A stretch of 51,447 nt of DNA from Clostridiales bacterium (GTDB lineage: Bacteria > Bacillota > Clostridia > Lachnospirales > Lachnospiraceae). The notes under the pieces are model-generated. The model ran no database searches. It had not been told where the DNA came from and was given only the letters and a program-made list of their open reading frames with translations. Below, one piece after another: positions 32,571 through 40,918 of this stretch. A program made the translations under genes and the position numbers. Every line of letters starts with the position of its first letter. The stretch's first letter is position 1. Where the stretch lies: the NCBI GenBank assembly GCA_018374355.1, contig JAHAFI010000023.1:1-51447 (forward strand). Reading direction: 5' to 3'.

Positions 32571-34715
32571 ATGGTATATATTATTAAAAAAGACGGAACC
32601 AGGGAAGAATTTAACGCGGACAAGATCGTTCGCGCAGTCAATAAATCAGCAGGAAGAGTGATGTACAAATTCAGTGATGAAGAGATCAGCTTCCTCTGCA
32701 AATATGCGACAGAAAGCGCGGAAAAATTAGGAAGAGAGCGAAAAGGCGGTATTCTGATTCAGGACATGCACAACATTGTGGAAGGTGCATTGGAGCAGGT
32801 GAATCCTGCAGTAGCAAAAAGCTACCGGGACTACCGCAACTACAAAGTAGATTTTATCCACATGATGGATGAGGTGTACACGAAGAGCCAGTCCATCCGC
32901 TACATCGGTGACAAGAGCAATGCCAATACAGACAGTGCGCTGGTAGCGACAAAGAGAAGCCTGATTTTCAATGAGCTGAACAAGGAGCTGTATCGGAAAT
33001 TCTTTATGAACAGAAACGAGCTTCAGGCATGTAAAGACGGATATATTTATATCCATGACCAGTCAGCCCGTCTGGATACGATGAACTGCTGTCTGTTTGA
33101 TGTGGCTTCCGTTTTAAAGGGCGGATTTGAGATGGGAAATGTATGGTATAACGAGCCTAAGACGCTGGATACGGCCTTTGACGTAATGGGTGATATTATC
33201 CTGAGTACAGCGGCACAGCAGTACGGCGGATTTACCGTGCCCGAGGTTGACAAGATTCTGGCCCCTTATGCCCGGAAAAGCTATGAAAAATATCACGCAG
33301 AATATCTGGAATACACAGATCCTGCATGGGAAGGAAGAGAAGAAAAAGCTAAAGAGTATGCCTGGAAAAAGGTGTGCAGAGACTGCGACCAGGGCTGGCA
33401 GGGAATTGAGTACAAATTAAATACCGTAGGCTCTTCCCGGGGAGATTATCCGTTTGTTACTGTGACACTTGGACTGGGTTCCGGCAGATTTGAGAAAATG
33501 ATTTCCATTTCTCTGTTGAATGTGCATAGGGAAGGACAAGGAAAAAAAGGCCACAAAAAACCGGTACTTTTCCCGAAAATCGTATTCTTGTACGACAAAG
33601 AACTGCATGAGCCGGGATGCGAATGTGAGGATGTATTTGAAGCCGGAGTAGCCTGCTCTGCAAAAACTATGTATCCCGACTGGCTTTCCATGAGCGGCGA
33701 GGGTTACATTGCCAGCATGTATAAAAAATATAAAAAAGTGATCAGTCCCATGGGCTGCCGTGCCTTTTTAAGCCCATGGTATGAACGGGGAGGTATGGAG
33801 CCGGCAGATGAAAATGATTCACCTGTATTTGTGGGCAGGTTCAACATCGGCGCAGTCAGCCTGCATCTGCCGATGATTCTGGCAAAGTCCCGGGCGGAAA
33901 ATGCAGACTTTTATGAAACTCTGGATTTCTATCTGGAAATGATTCGCGGTCTCCATCGGAGAACCTACGATTATCTGGGTGAAATGCGCGCATCCACCAA
34001 TCCACTTGCATACTGTGAGGGCGGATTTTACGGCGGTCATCTGAAACCCCACGAGAAAATCAGACCGCTGTTAAAGGCGATGACAGCTTCCTTCGGAATT
34101 ACGGCGCTGAATGAACTTCAGGAGCTTTATAACGGAAAATCCATTGCGGAGGACGGAGAATTTGCGCTGGAGGTACTTCGCTATATCAACGATAAAATTG
34201 CGGTTTACAAAAAAGAAGACAATATCTTGTATGCTATTTACGGAACACCGGCAGAAAGCCTTTGCGGACTTCAGGTGGAACAGTTCAGAAAAATGTACGG
34301 AATTGTGCGGGGAGTTTCGGACAGACCGTATGTGAGCAACAGCTTCCACTGCCATGTATCCGAGGAGATCAGTCCCATTGAAAAGCAGGATTTGGAAGGA
34401 AGATTCTGGGAACTGTGCAATGGCGGCAAGATCCAGTATGTGCGCTACCCCATTGACTATAATGTGACGGCTATCAAAGCGCTGATTCGCAGAGCCATGG
34501 AACTGGGCTACTATGAGGGAGTAAATCTGTCTCTGGCGTACTGCGATGACTGCGGTCATCAGGAACTGGAAATGGATGTGTGTCCGGTGTGCGGTTCGAG
34601 TAACCTGACAAAGATTGACAGAATGAACGGTTACCTGTCTTACAGCAGAGTACACGGAGATACCCGCCTGAATGATGCGAAGATGGCGGAGATTGCGGAT
34701 AGAAAATCGATGTAA
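32571..34715 (+). CDS. nrdD: Anaerobic ribonucleoside-triphosphate reductase (class III)
   Basis: 714 residues. An ATP-cone regulatory domain lies at the N-terminus (IIKKDGTREEFNADKIVRAV). The glycyl-radical barrel follows. Near the C-terminus are four zinc cysteines C658, C661, C671 and C674, then the glycyl-radical loop RMNGYLS with Gly687. It makes deoxynucleotides under anoxic conditions and needs the radical-SAM activase NrdG. The start is ATG 32571, with AAGGAG at 32557-32562 spaced 8 nt. No nrdG lies directly downstream in this window, which is unusual. Confidence 0.93.
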   Translation: MVYIIKKDGTREEFNADKIVRAVNKSAGRVMYKFSDEEISFLCKYATESAEKLGRERKGGILIQDMHNIVEGALEQVNPAVAKSYRDYRNYKVDFIHMMDEVYTKSQSIRYIGDKSNANTDSALVATKRSLIFNELNKELYRKFFMNRNELQACKDGYIYIHDQSARLDTMNCCLFDVASVLKGGFEMGNVWYNEPKTLDTAFDVMGDIILSTAAQQYGGFTVPEVDKILAPYARKSYEKYHAEYLEYTDPAWEGREEKAKEYAWKKVCRDCDQGWQGIEYKLNTVGSSRGDYPFVTVTLGLGSGRFEKMISISLLNVHREGQGKKGHKKPVLFPKIVFLYDKELHEPGCECEDVFEAGVACSAKTMYPDWLSMSGEGYIASMYKKYKKVISPMGCRAFLSPWYERGGMEPADENDSPVFVGRFNIGAVSLHLPMILAKSRAENADFYETLDFYLEMIRGLHRRTYDYLGEMRASTNPLAYCEGGFYGGHLKPHEKIRPLLKAMTASFGITALNELQELYNGKSIAEDGEFALEVLRYINDKIAVYKKEDNILYAIYGTPAESLCGLQVEQFRKMYGIVRGVSDRPYVSNSFHCHVSEEISPIEKQDLEGRFWELCNGGKIQYVRYPIDYNVTAIKALIRRAMELGYYEGVNLSLAYCDDCGHQELEMDVCPVCGSSNLTKIDRMNGYLSYSRVHGDTRLNDAKMAEIADRKSM

Positions 34716-35138
34716 TCATTTGAAATATTTGAATAACCATCACCCTGAATGCCCTTTGCTGCCCTGGACATCCGGGGTGAAATTTTTTGTGCATATCTGT
34801 AGAAAGGGAATTTCTTCAGTAACGTCCAAAACAGGCAATTCACTGGTGCAAATTGAAGCGATAAAAGCTGTCAAAATGCAATTTTTGGACAAGAATAACG
34901 GAATGCGCCTTCTCGTGTCCAAAATGATGATTTATCAGTGATACCGAGAAGGCATTGAGAAGAAAGGGACAATAGAGCGGAATACCGGATAATGCAAAGG
35001 GGGCAACACAAAAAAATTCAGAAAAAGACTGCCCCTTCCGGGAAATATATTGTATAATCAGAGAATAGTAACTGCTCAAAGGCTTGCTGCTTTCCGCCTT
35101 TCCGGTTACCGGACAAATACATAAGTTTTGGAGGAAAT
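34716..35138 (+). other. Intergenic region with several hairpins, no gene seen
   Basis: About 420 nt without a supported CDS; the longest frames lack family likeness. Structures seen: TCACCC/GGGTGA (about 34739-34783) before a T-run, possibly the nrdD terminator; AATGCGCCTTCTCG (34902-34915) with CGAGAAGGCATT (34945-34956); an alternative GGACA/TGTCC pairing over part of the same arm; and AAGGGG(G)CA/TGCCCCTT (about 34997-35037). A TATAAT at 35053-35058 without a -35 may start the MATE transcript. No riboswitch class is recognised. Confidence 0.5.
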
Positions 35139-36494
35139 ATGAAAGAGAAAACTGTAGATATGACTCAGGGGCCGATTCTCTCGAAGATGATCGTCTTTGC
35201 GGTCCCCGTGCTGATCGGCATGTTGTGTCAGAGGATTTACAATTTTGCGGATGCCTATATTGTGGGAAAATATTTGGGGGATGATGCGCTGGCAGCGGTA
35301 AGTATTGCCGGCACAGGAATGTACCTCCTGTTTTCTGTGATGATAGGCCTGACTTCAGGTATCGGTGTAGTGATTGCCCAGTATTACGGCGCAGGTGAAA
35401 ATGAGAAGGTGACAGATACCTTTGCCACCTCTGTCTATGTGGCCGCAGCAGGTTCGATTTTGATCACGGTGGTGGGAGTGATTGGAACCAATCCACTTTT
35501 GCGGGCGCTGCAGACCTCCGAGGAGCTGCTGCCTCAGGCCTCCGTTTATCTGATGATTATTTTTGCAGGTTCCGCCGGAACCATGCTTTATAACTGGATT
35601 TCCTCTGTGCTCCGGTCTCTGGGAAATTCTGTGGTGCCGCTGGTATTCCTGGTCGTGTCCAGTATTTTGAACGTGGTTCTGGATATTGCGTTTGTGGTAT
35701 GGATTCCGATGGGTGTAGCGGGAGCGGCTCTTGCAACGGTGCTGGCACAGGTGCTTTCCGGTGTTTTATGTCTGGTCTATGCCTGGAAAATCCTTCCGGT
35801 TCTCCGGCTGAGCAGGAAAAAAATGAAGTGCGATATGGAAATTGCAAAGCTGATCCTGATTTACGGAATACCGACAGGACTTCAGATGAGCATCATTTCC
35901 ATTTCCGACATGGTGCTTCAGGGAATGGTCAATACCTATGGGACAGCGATGGTAGTAGCCTACGGAGTCTGCATGAAGGTGGAAGGTCTTGGCTGGCAGA
36001 TTGCGGAAGCCATCGGAATTTCCATCGGAACTTTTGCAGGGCAAAATGTCGGTGCAGGAGAGTATAAGCGGGTGAAAAAGGGCGTGAGATGCTCTTACCT
36101 GATGAATCTGGTATGCTATGGAATCTTTGCTCCTTTGGCCTGCATTTTTGCAGAACCGTTCATGCGGGCATTTACTTCAAATCCGGATTCTATCCGTTAC
36201 GGTGTGGAATATATGCGGATCTTTTCCGTATTCTTCCTGATCGGAGGAAATATGACCATTTATCACAATATCCTGAGAGCTGCGGGGGATGTGAAGGTTA
36301 CGGTTCTTATGGGAGTCAGTGAAGTAATCACCAGAATCGCATTTACCTTCCTGTTTACCAGATGGATGGGCTACCATGGCTTGTGGTGGGTATCACCGCT
36401 GACCTGGTGCTGCGCGGTGGCAGTGGGAGCAGTCCGCTATTATTCCGGCAAATGGGAAGAAAAAGCCAGAATACAGAAAATACAGGAAAAATAA
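35139..36494 (+). CDS. MATE-family efflux transporter (second copy)
   Basis: 451 residues, about 12 membrane segments. It begins DMTQGPILSKMIVFAVPVLI with MLCQRIYNFADAYIVGKYLG, typical of the DinF/NorM-like subfamily in Clostridia. The middle GVAGAALATVLAQVLSG is the duplicated helix motif. TTTTGGAGGAA supports ATG 35139. It lies 20 nt upstream of an AraC-family regulator, and both probably sit on one transcript. The substrate is unknown; sugar efflux is possible given the neighbour, but this is only inference. Confidence 0.88.
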   Translation: MKEKTVDMTQGPILSKMIVFAVPVLIGMLCQRIYNFADAYIVGKYLGDDALAAVSIAGTGMYLLFSVMIGLTSGIGVVIAQYYGAGENEKVTDTFATSVYVAAAGSILITVVGVIGTNPLLRALQTSEELLPQASVYLMIIFAGSAGTMLYNWISSVLRSLGNSVVPLVFLVVSSILNVVLDIAFVVWIPMGVAGAALATVLAQVLSGVLCLVYAWKILPVLRLSRKKMKCDMEIAKLILIYGIPTGLQMSIISISDMVLQGMVNTYGTAMVVAYGVCMKVEGLGWQIAEAIGISIGTFAGQNVGAGEYKRVKKGVRCSYLMNLVCYGIFAPLACIFAEPFMRAFTSNPDSIRYGVEYMRIFSVFFLIGGNMTIYHNILRAAGDVKVTVLMGVSEVITRIAFTFLFTRWMGYHGLWWVSPLTWCCAVAVGAVRYYSGKWEEKARIQKIQEK

Positions 36495-36514
36495 ACAACT
36501 GGGAGACTTTTTAT

Positions 36515-37453
36515 ATGAGCAGAAAGAGAAAGTCAAAAATCGAGTACCGTTATTATGAGATGCCCTTGGGGAGCCCGGTTCTGGCTCTTATGGGCGAGGA
36601 CTGGATTCGGAATTATGGAGATGGAGGGGCAATCGATTATCTTCATTTCCACAACCATATGGAGATCGGTATCTGCCATTGGGGAAAAGGGGTACTGTGT
36701 CTGGAAGAAAAAGAGCTTCCATATGAGGGAGGGATGTTTTCCCTGATTCCGAGAAATTTTCCTCATACCACTACGGCTGAGGGATTGAGTCTGAGCTATT
36801 GGGAGTATCTTTTTATTGATGTGGATAGTTTTCTTGAGGCGGCGTACAGGGAAAATCCGCTGATGGCGGAACGTTTGGTGCGAAGAATCAACCGGAAGGC
36901 TCATTTTTCCTATACGAAAGACCATCCGGAAATTATGGCTCTCATAAAACAGATTATGGAAATTATGAAGAGTAAAAAAGAATTTTATTTAGAGGAAGTA
37001 AAGGGCGTGCTGCTGTCCCTGCTGATTGAAATCGCCCGGTGGAACAAATCAGAGGAAGAAGGGAAGAGTGTTCAGGATGGGGGAAGTACGATCGTTTCTG
37101 TTGCACTGGAGTATATCAGCAACCATTATGACAGTACACTGAAGATTGAGGAACTGGCGGAAATGTGCCATATCAGCGAGACCCATTTCAGGAGAATCTT
37201 CAAGGAATGCATGAATATGACGCCTCTGGAATATATCAACTGGGTGAGGATAAAAAATGCCTGTGATGAGCTGAAAAGAACAAATGATTCCGCCGGATCC
37301 ATCGCTGTAAAAACTGGTTTTTCCAGTTTGTCTACTTTTAATAGGAATTTCCGGCGAATCATGGGTATTTCGCCACAACAATGGAGGAAAAATCCGGAGC
37401 ACTATGAGCGAAAATTGTTGAAATATGACATAAAAAAGCACGAAGGATGGTAA
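36515..37453 (+). CDS. AraC-family transcriptional regulator (probable galactoside operon activator)
   Basis: 312 residues. The N-terminal cupin-like effector domain has the motif DYLHFHNHMEIGICHWGKG. The C-terminal AraC double HTH (about 205-305) has EELAEMCHISETHFRRIFKE and the second helix-turn-helix VKTGFSSLSTFNRNFRRIMG with SPQQWR at the end. The start is ATG 36515, behind GGGAG at 36501-36505. It is directly upstream of the lac-type operon, whose promoter lacks a good -35 and carries two direct repeats, so it is the likely activator. The sugar ligand is not known. Confidence 0.88.
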   Translation: MSRKRKSKIEYRYYEMPLGSPVLALMGEDWIRNYGDGGAIDYLHFHNHMEIGICHWGKGVLCLEEKELPYEGGMFSLIPRNFPHTTTAEGLSLSYWEYLFIDVDSFLEAAYRENPLMAERLVRRINRKAHFSYTKDHPEIMALIKQIMEIMKSKKEFYLEEVKGVLLSLLIEIARWNKSEEEGKSVQDGGSTIVSVALEYISNHYDSTLKIEELAEMCHISETHFRRIFKECMNMTPLEYINWVRIKNACDELKRTNDSAGSIAVKTGFSSLSTFNRNFRRIMGISPQQWRKNPEHYERKLLKYDIKKHEGW

Positions 37454-37470
37454 AAATACCATCCTTTTTC
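37443..37470 (+). terminator. Terminator overlapping the AraC gene stop
   Basis: AAGGATGGTA (37443-37452) and TACCATCCTT (37457-37466), 4-nt loop, followed by TTT. The TAA stop lies within the stem. Confidence 0.85.
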
Positions 37471-37476
37471 CATAAG

Positions 37477-37509
37477 TGGTTGAAAATGCACGTAATATGG
37501 TTGAAAGTG
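37477..37509 (+). promoter_or_regulatory. Candidate AraC-type operator: two direct repeats
   Basis: TGGTTGAAAATG (37477-37488) and TGGTTGAAAGTG (37498-37509), identical at 11 of 12 positions and 21 bp apart, which is two helical turns. The second copy abuts the -35 position. This matches how AraC-family activators bind. Confidence 0.75.
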
Positions 37510-37530
37510 AGCACACGAGGGAGGAGAATG

Positions 37531-37539
37531 TGTTATAAT
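37531..37539 (+). promoter_or_regulatory. Galactoside operon promoter, extended -10
   Basis: TGTTATAAT (37531-37539) is a perfect extended -10. The position for a -35 (about 37511-37516, GCACAC) is unlike consensus, as expected for an activator-dependent promoter. The leader is about 120 nt. Confidence 0.7.
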
Positions 37540-37665
37540 ATGTACATGTTGATTCACAAAAACTTCAAAGACTGTACATAATCACCAAAAGGAAAAGTGG
37601 AAGATTATGAAAGGGATTGAAAGCAGTGGTCAAAAATACATAATACTTTTTAGGAGGGTATGATT

Positions 37666-39015
37666 ATGAAGAGAAAAGTAATTTCATTACTGCTGGCGTC
37701 TACCATGGTAGTTTCTATGGCAGCCTGCGGAAGCGATGGAGCAGCGAAAGATGACGGAGCAGCGAAAGACGATGCAGCAGCAGATGATGCTTCTGATGGC
37801 GAAGGCGCTGGCGGAGAGAACAGTTTAAGTGTATGGTGCTGGGACCCGAACTTCAACATTTACTCTATTCAAAAAGCTGCTGAGATCTATGCAAAAGATC
37901 ATGAAGGCTTTACTATAGACGTAAGAGAAATTCAGTCTGGTGATATCGAAGCTAACATTACCACAGCAGTTCAGGGCGGAGACCTGAGCACACTGCCGGA
38001 TATCTTCCTGATGCAGGATAACTCCTTCCAGAAATATACATCCTTCTATCCGGACGTATTCACAGATCTGACAGACAGCGGAATCGATTTTTCACAGTTT
38101 GCATCTGCTACAGTAGCTTACTCCACACTGGATGGAAAGAACTACGGTGTTCCGTTCGATAATGGTGCTGTTACCAACTGTATCCGTACTGACTATCTGG
38201 AACAGGCAGGTCTTACCATTGATGATTTCACAGACATCACATGGTCTGAGTACATTGAAAAAGGTAAAAAAGTTGTTGAAGCAACAGGAGAGCCGATGAT
38301 CGTTGGACAGGCAGGTTCCGGTGACCTGATCATGATGATGCTTCAGTCCTGTGGTGCTTCTATGTTTAATGAAGATGGAAGCGCAAATATCAAAGATAAT
38401 GAAATCCTGAAACAGTGCGTAGAAATCTATGCTCAGATGGTTAAAGAAGGCGTAATGGGAGAAGTTGCTGACTGGGATCAGTATATTTCAGCTCTGAACA
38501 GCGGAACATCTGCATCTACAATCAATGGATGCTGGATCATGGCATCTGTTACAGCAGCAGAAGATCAGTCCGGTAAATGGGCAATCACAAATATGCCAAG
38601 ACTGGATGGCGTAGAGAATGCTTCCAACTATTCCAACAATGGTGGTTCTTCATGGGCAATTACTTCTAACTGTAAAGATGTTGATCTGGCAGTTGATTTC
38701 CTGAAATCCACATTTGGCGGAAGCACAGAGCTTTATGATGATATCATCCAGAAAGGCGCTCTGGCAACATGGGCACCGGCTGGTGAATCCGAAGTTTATG
38801 CACAGGAAGTAGAATTCTTTGGCGGAGATCAGGTTTATGCTAAGATCGTAGATTTCGCTACAAAGACACCTTCTAACCAGACAGGTCCTTTCTACTATGA
38901 TGCAAGTGATGCTGTAGCTACTGCTATTTCCAAAATTGTTCAGGAAGGTATGGACATTGATAAAGCCCTGACAGAAGCTCAGGAAGAAGTAGACTTTAGC
39001 ATGGGCGCTCAGTAA
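37666..39015 (+). CDS. Sugar ABC transporter, solute-binding lipoprotein
   Basis: 449 residues. The signal peptide has lipobox SMAAC, lipid cysteine Cys21. An Ala/Asp-rich linker follows (about 22-48). The extracytoplasmic domain has LSVWCWDPNFNIYSIQKAAE and the family-1-type stretch DIFLMQDNSF, with NNGGSSWAITSNCKDVDLA near the C-terminus. It binds an oligosaccharide or galactoside for the two permeases that follow. ATG 37666 is preferred over ATG 37660 because AGGAGGG at 37652-37658 then has proper spacing. No ATPase gene is present, so a shared MsmX/UgpC-type ATPase elsewhere is inferred. Confidence 0.92.
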   Translation: MKRKVISLLLASTMVVSMAACGSDGAAKDDGAAKDDAAADDASDGEGAGGENSLSVWCWDPNFNIYSIQKAAEIYAKDHEGFTIDVREIQSGDIEANITTAVQGGDLSTLPDIFLMQDNSFQKYTSFYPDVFTDLTDSGIDFSQFASATVAYSTLDGKNYGVPFDNGAVTNCIRTDYLEQAGLTIDDFTDITWSEYIEKGKKVVEATGEPMIVGQAGSGDLIMMMLQSCGASMFNEDGSANIKDNEILKQCVEIYAQMVKEGVMGEVADWDQYISALNSGTSASTINGCWIMASVTAAEDQSGKWAITNMPRLDGVENASNYSNNGGSSWAITSNCKDVDLAVDFLKSTFGGSTELYDDIIQKGALATWAPAGESEVYAQEVEFFGGDQVYAKIVDFATKTPSNQTGPFYYDASDAVATAISKIVQEGMDIDKALTEAQEEVDFSMGAQ

Positions 39016-39053
39016 TTGATTTAAGAGAACAAATAGTGAAAGATAATTAAAGT

Positions 39054-39093
39054 GAGGGTCTGCTGCTGCTGACGAAGTGGCAGACGGACCCTC
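39054..39093 (+). promoter_or_regulatory. Intra-operon stem-loop between binding protein and permease
   Basis: GAGGGTC (39054-39060) pairs with GACCCTC (39087-39093), with partial inner pairing, and TTT follows. A partial terminator or 3' stabiliser would give more binding protein than permease. Confidence 0.65.
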
Positions 39094-39134
39094 TTTACCA
39101 TTAAAGAAAAAGGCTAAAAAGGAGGACTTGGTTT

Positions 39135-40019
39135 ATGAGTGGGCAGAAGAAAGGTATGTCTTTGGAAAAAAAGCATAACCTGACCGGCTGGGTATTTCTG
39201 ATTCCGGCAGTTATTTTGATTTGCTGGACTAGCTTCTATCCGATGATTCAGGCATTTATCCTGTCACTGCAGACAGGCTTGGGCGTGAACCTGAAATTCG
39301 GCGGGCTGGCAAACTATGCGCGTATTTTAAAAGACCCGACATTTAAAGGAACGCTGTTTAACACATTTTTCTACTTGATTATTCAGGTACCGATTATGCT
39401 GGTGCTGGCGTTAGTTCTGGCATCTATGCTGAATAACAGGAACTTACGTTTCAAAGGTCTGTTCCGTACCTGTATTTTCTTACCGTGTGCAACATCACTG
39501 GTATCCTACGCTATGATCTTCCGTTCCCTGTTTGCAAACGATGGTTTTATAAACACCGTTCTCAGGGGGATGGGTCTGGCTCCTGTTATGTGGTTTGCCA
39601 ATGCATGGACAGCTCGTATCGTTATCATCATCGCTCTGGTATGGAGATGGACGGGCTACAACATGGTATTCTATCTGGCAGGACTGCAGAATATTGAATA
39701 TTCTGTTTACGAAGCGGCTAAAATCGATGGTGCAAGCCCCATGACAACATTCTTTAAGATTACCGTTCCGCTTTTGAAACCGACCATTTTGTTGACAACG
39801 ATTACTTCTACCAATGGTACTCTGCAGTTGTTTGATGAATCCCTGAACCTGACCAATGGTGGTCCGGGTAAATCCACCATGACGATGTCTCATTATATTT
39901 ACCAGACATCCTTTATGCAGAGCCCGAACTTTGGTTATGCGGCTGCATTGTCAATTGTAATCCTGGTTATGGTTGCAATTCTTGCAGTACTTCAGATGAA
40001 AGTAGGTGACGAACGATGA
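39135..40019 (+). CDS. Sugar ABC transporter permease 1 (MalF/LacF-like)
   Basis: 294 residues, six membrane segments, with the conserved EAA loop EAAKIDGASPMTTFFKITVP (about 195-214), which docks the ATPase. The N-terminus begins with NLTGWVFLIPAVILICWTSF. AAAGGAGG upstream. It overlaps the second permease by 4 nt (ATGA 40016-40019). Confidence 0.92.
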   Translation: MSGQKKGMSLEKKHNLTGWVFLIPAVILICWTSFYPMIQAFILSLQTGLGVNLKFGGLANYARILKDPTFKGTLFNTFFYLIIQVPIMLVLALVLASMLNNRNLRFKGLFRTCIFLPCATSLVSYAMIFRSLFANDGFINTVLRGMGLAPVMWFANAWTARIVIIIALVWRWTGYNMVFYLAGLQNIEYSVYEAAKIDGASPMTTFFKITVPLLKPTILLTTITSTNGTLQLFDESLNLTNGGPGKSTMTMSHYIYQTSFMQSPNFGYAAALSIVILVMVAILAVLQMKVGDER

Positions 40020-40822
40020 GTAAAGGCAAAAAAATCTTCCAGTATGCATTTTTGACAATAGTGTCCCTGCTCTCTGTGTTCCCACTGTATTATATGTTCT
40101 GTGCAGCTACAAATAAGAGTGTGGATGTATCCAGAGGTAAACTGATTCCGGGTACGTATTTGTTGGAAAACTATAAAACGCTGATTGATACTCAGAATCT
40201 TCCTCTTGCATTATGGAACTCTTTCCGTAACGCAGCGATTTTGACAATATTATGTTTGATTGTTTGTTCAATCGCAGGATATGGATTTGAGATTTATCAT
40301 GACAAAGGAAAGGATATCGTGTTTACGATTCTTCTGACAGCGATGATGATTCCTTTCGCAGCAGTTATGATTCCTATGTTCCGTATGTTTTCCCAGTTGA
40401 AGATGGTAAACACTATGGCAGCGTTTATGCTTCCATCCATTGCTACGCCATTCATGATTATGTTGTTTAGACAGGCGGCCAGGTCGTTCCCTCATGATAT
40501 CATTGAGGCGGCAAGAATTGACGGCTTGAGTGAAATCGGAATCTTCTTCCGCATGTTCGTTCCGACCATGAAATCAAACTATGCGGCAGCAATCATCATG
40601 ACATTCATGAGTGCATGGAACAACTATCTGTGGCCAAAAGTAATTCTGCAGTCTAATGACTCTATTACTATGCCGATGCTGGTAGCAAACCTGCTGGGCG
40701 GCTACACTGTAGACTACGGTATGCTGATGCTCGGTGTTTTGATCTGTACAATCCCGACAGCAATCATTTTCTTCTGCTTCCAGAAGAGCTTTACAGAAGG
40801 TATTACCGGTGCTGTTAAATAA
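40016..40822 (+). CDS. Sugar ABC transporter permease 2 (MalG/LacG-like)
   Basis: 268 residues, six membrane segments, with the EAA loop EAARIDGLSEIGIFFRMFVP (about 162-181). It forms a heterodimer with permease 1. Translation is coupled by ATGA overlap. A strong hairpin follows, before lacZ. Confidence 0.92.
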   Translation: MSKGKKIFQYAFLTIVSLLSVFPLYYMFCAATNKSVDVSRGKLIPGTYLLENYKTLIDTQNLPLALWNSFRNAAILTILCLIVCSIAGYGFEIYHDKGKDIVFTILLTAMMIPFAAVMIPMFRMFSQLKMVNTMAAFMLPSIATPFMIMLFRQAARSFPHDIIEAARIDGLSEIGIFFRMFVPTMKSNYAAAIIMTFMSAWNNYLWPKVILQSNDSITMPMLVANLLGGYTVDYGMLMLGVLICTIPTAIIFFCFQKSFTEGITGAVK

Positions 40823-40861
40823 ACAAACCGATAATTATATGGTGTTTTTGATTTAAATTTA

Positions 40862-40898
40862 GGCGGATATTTATTTATTGAATATCCGCCTGTTTTTT
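40862..40898 (+). terminator. Intrinsic terminator or attenuator between permease and lacZ
   Basis: GGCGGATAT (40862-40870) and ATATCCGCC (40882-40890) with T-rich sequence after (TGTTTTTT). No good promoter is visible between it and lacZ, so it should reduce, not abolish, read-through. Confidence 0.75.
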
Positions 40899-40918
40899 AA
40901 GGAGGATAAAGACAAAAC

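Noticed and set aside
32537..32587. Short ORF (MKLYIVLRSMEHGIYY) overlapping the nrdD start
   Set aside because: Only 16 residues, the AGGAG is just 4 nt from its ATG, and there is no regulatory codon pattern; more likely chance.
34672..34941. ORF of 89 residues after nrdD
   Set aside because: It starts inside nrdD, has no ribosome site and no likeness to NrdG or any family I know.
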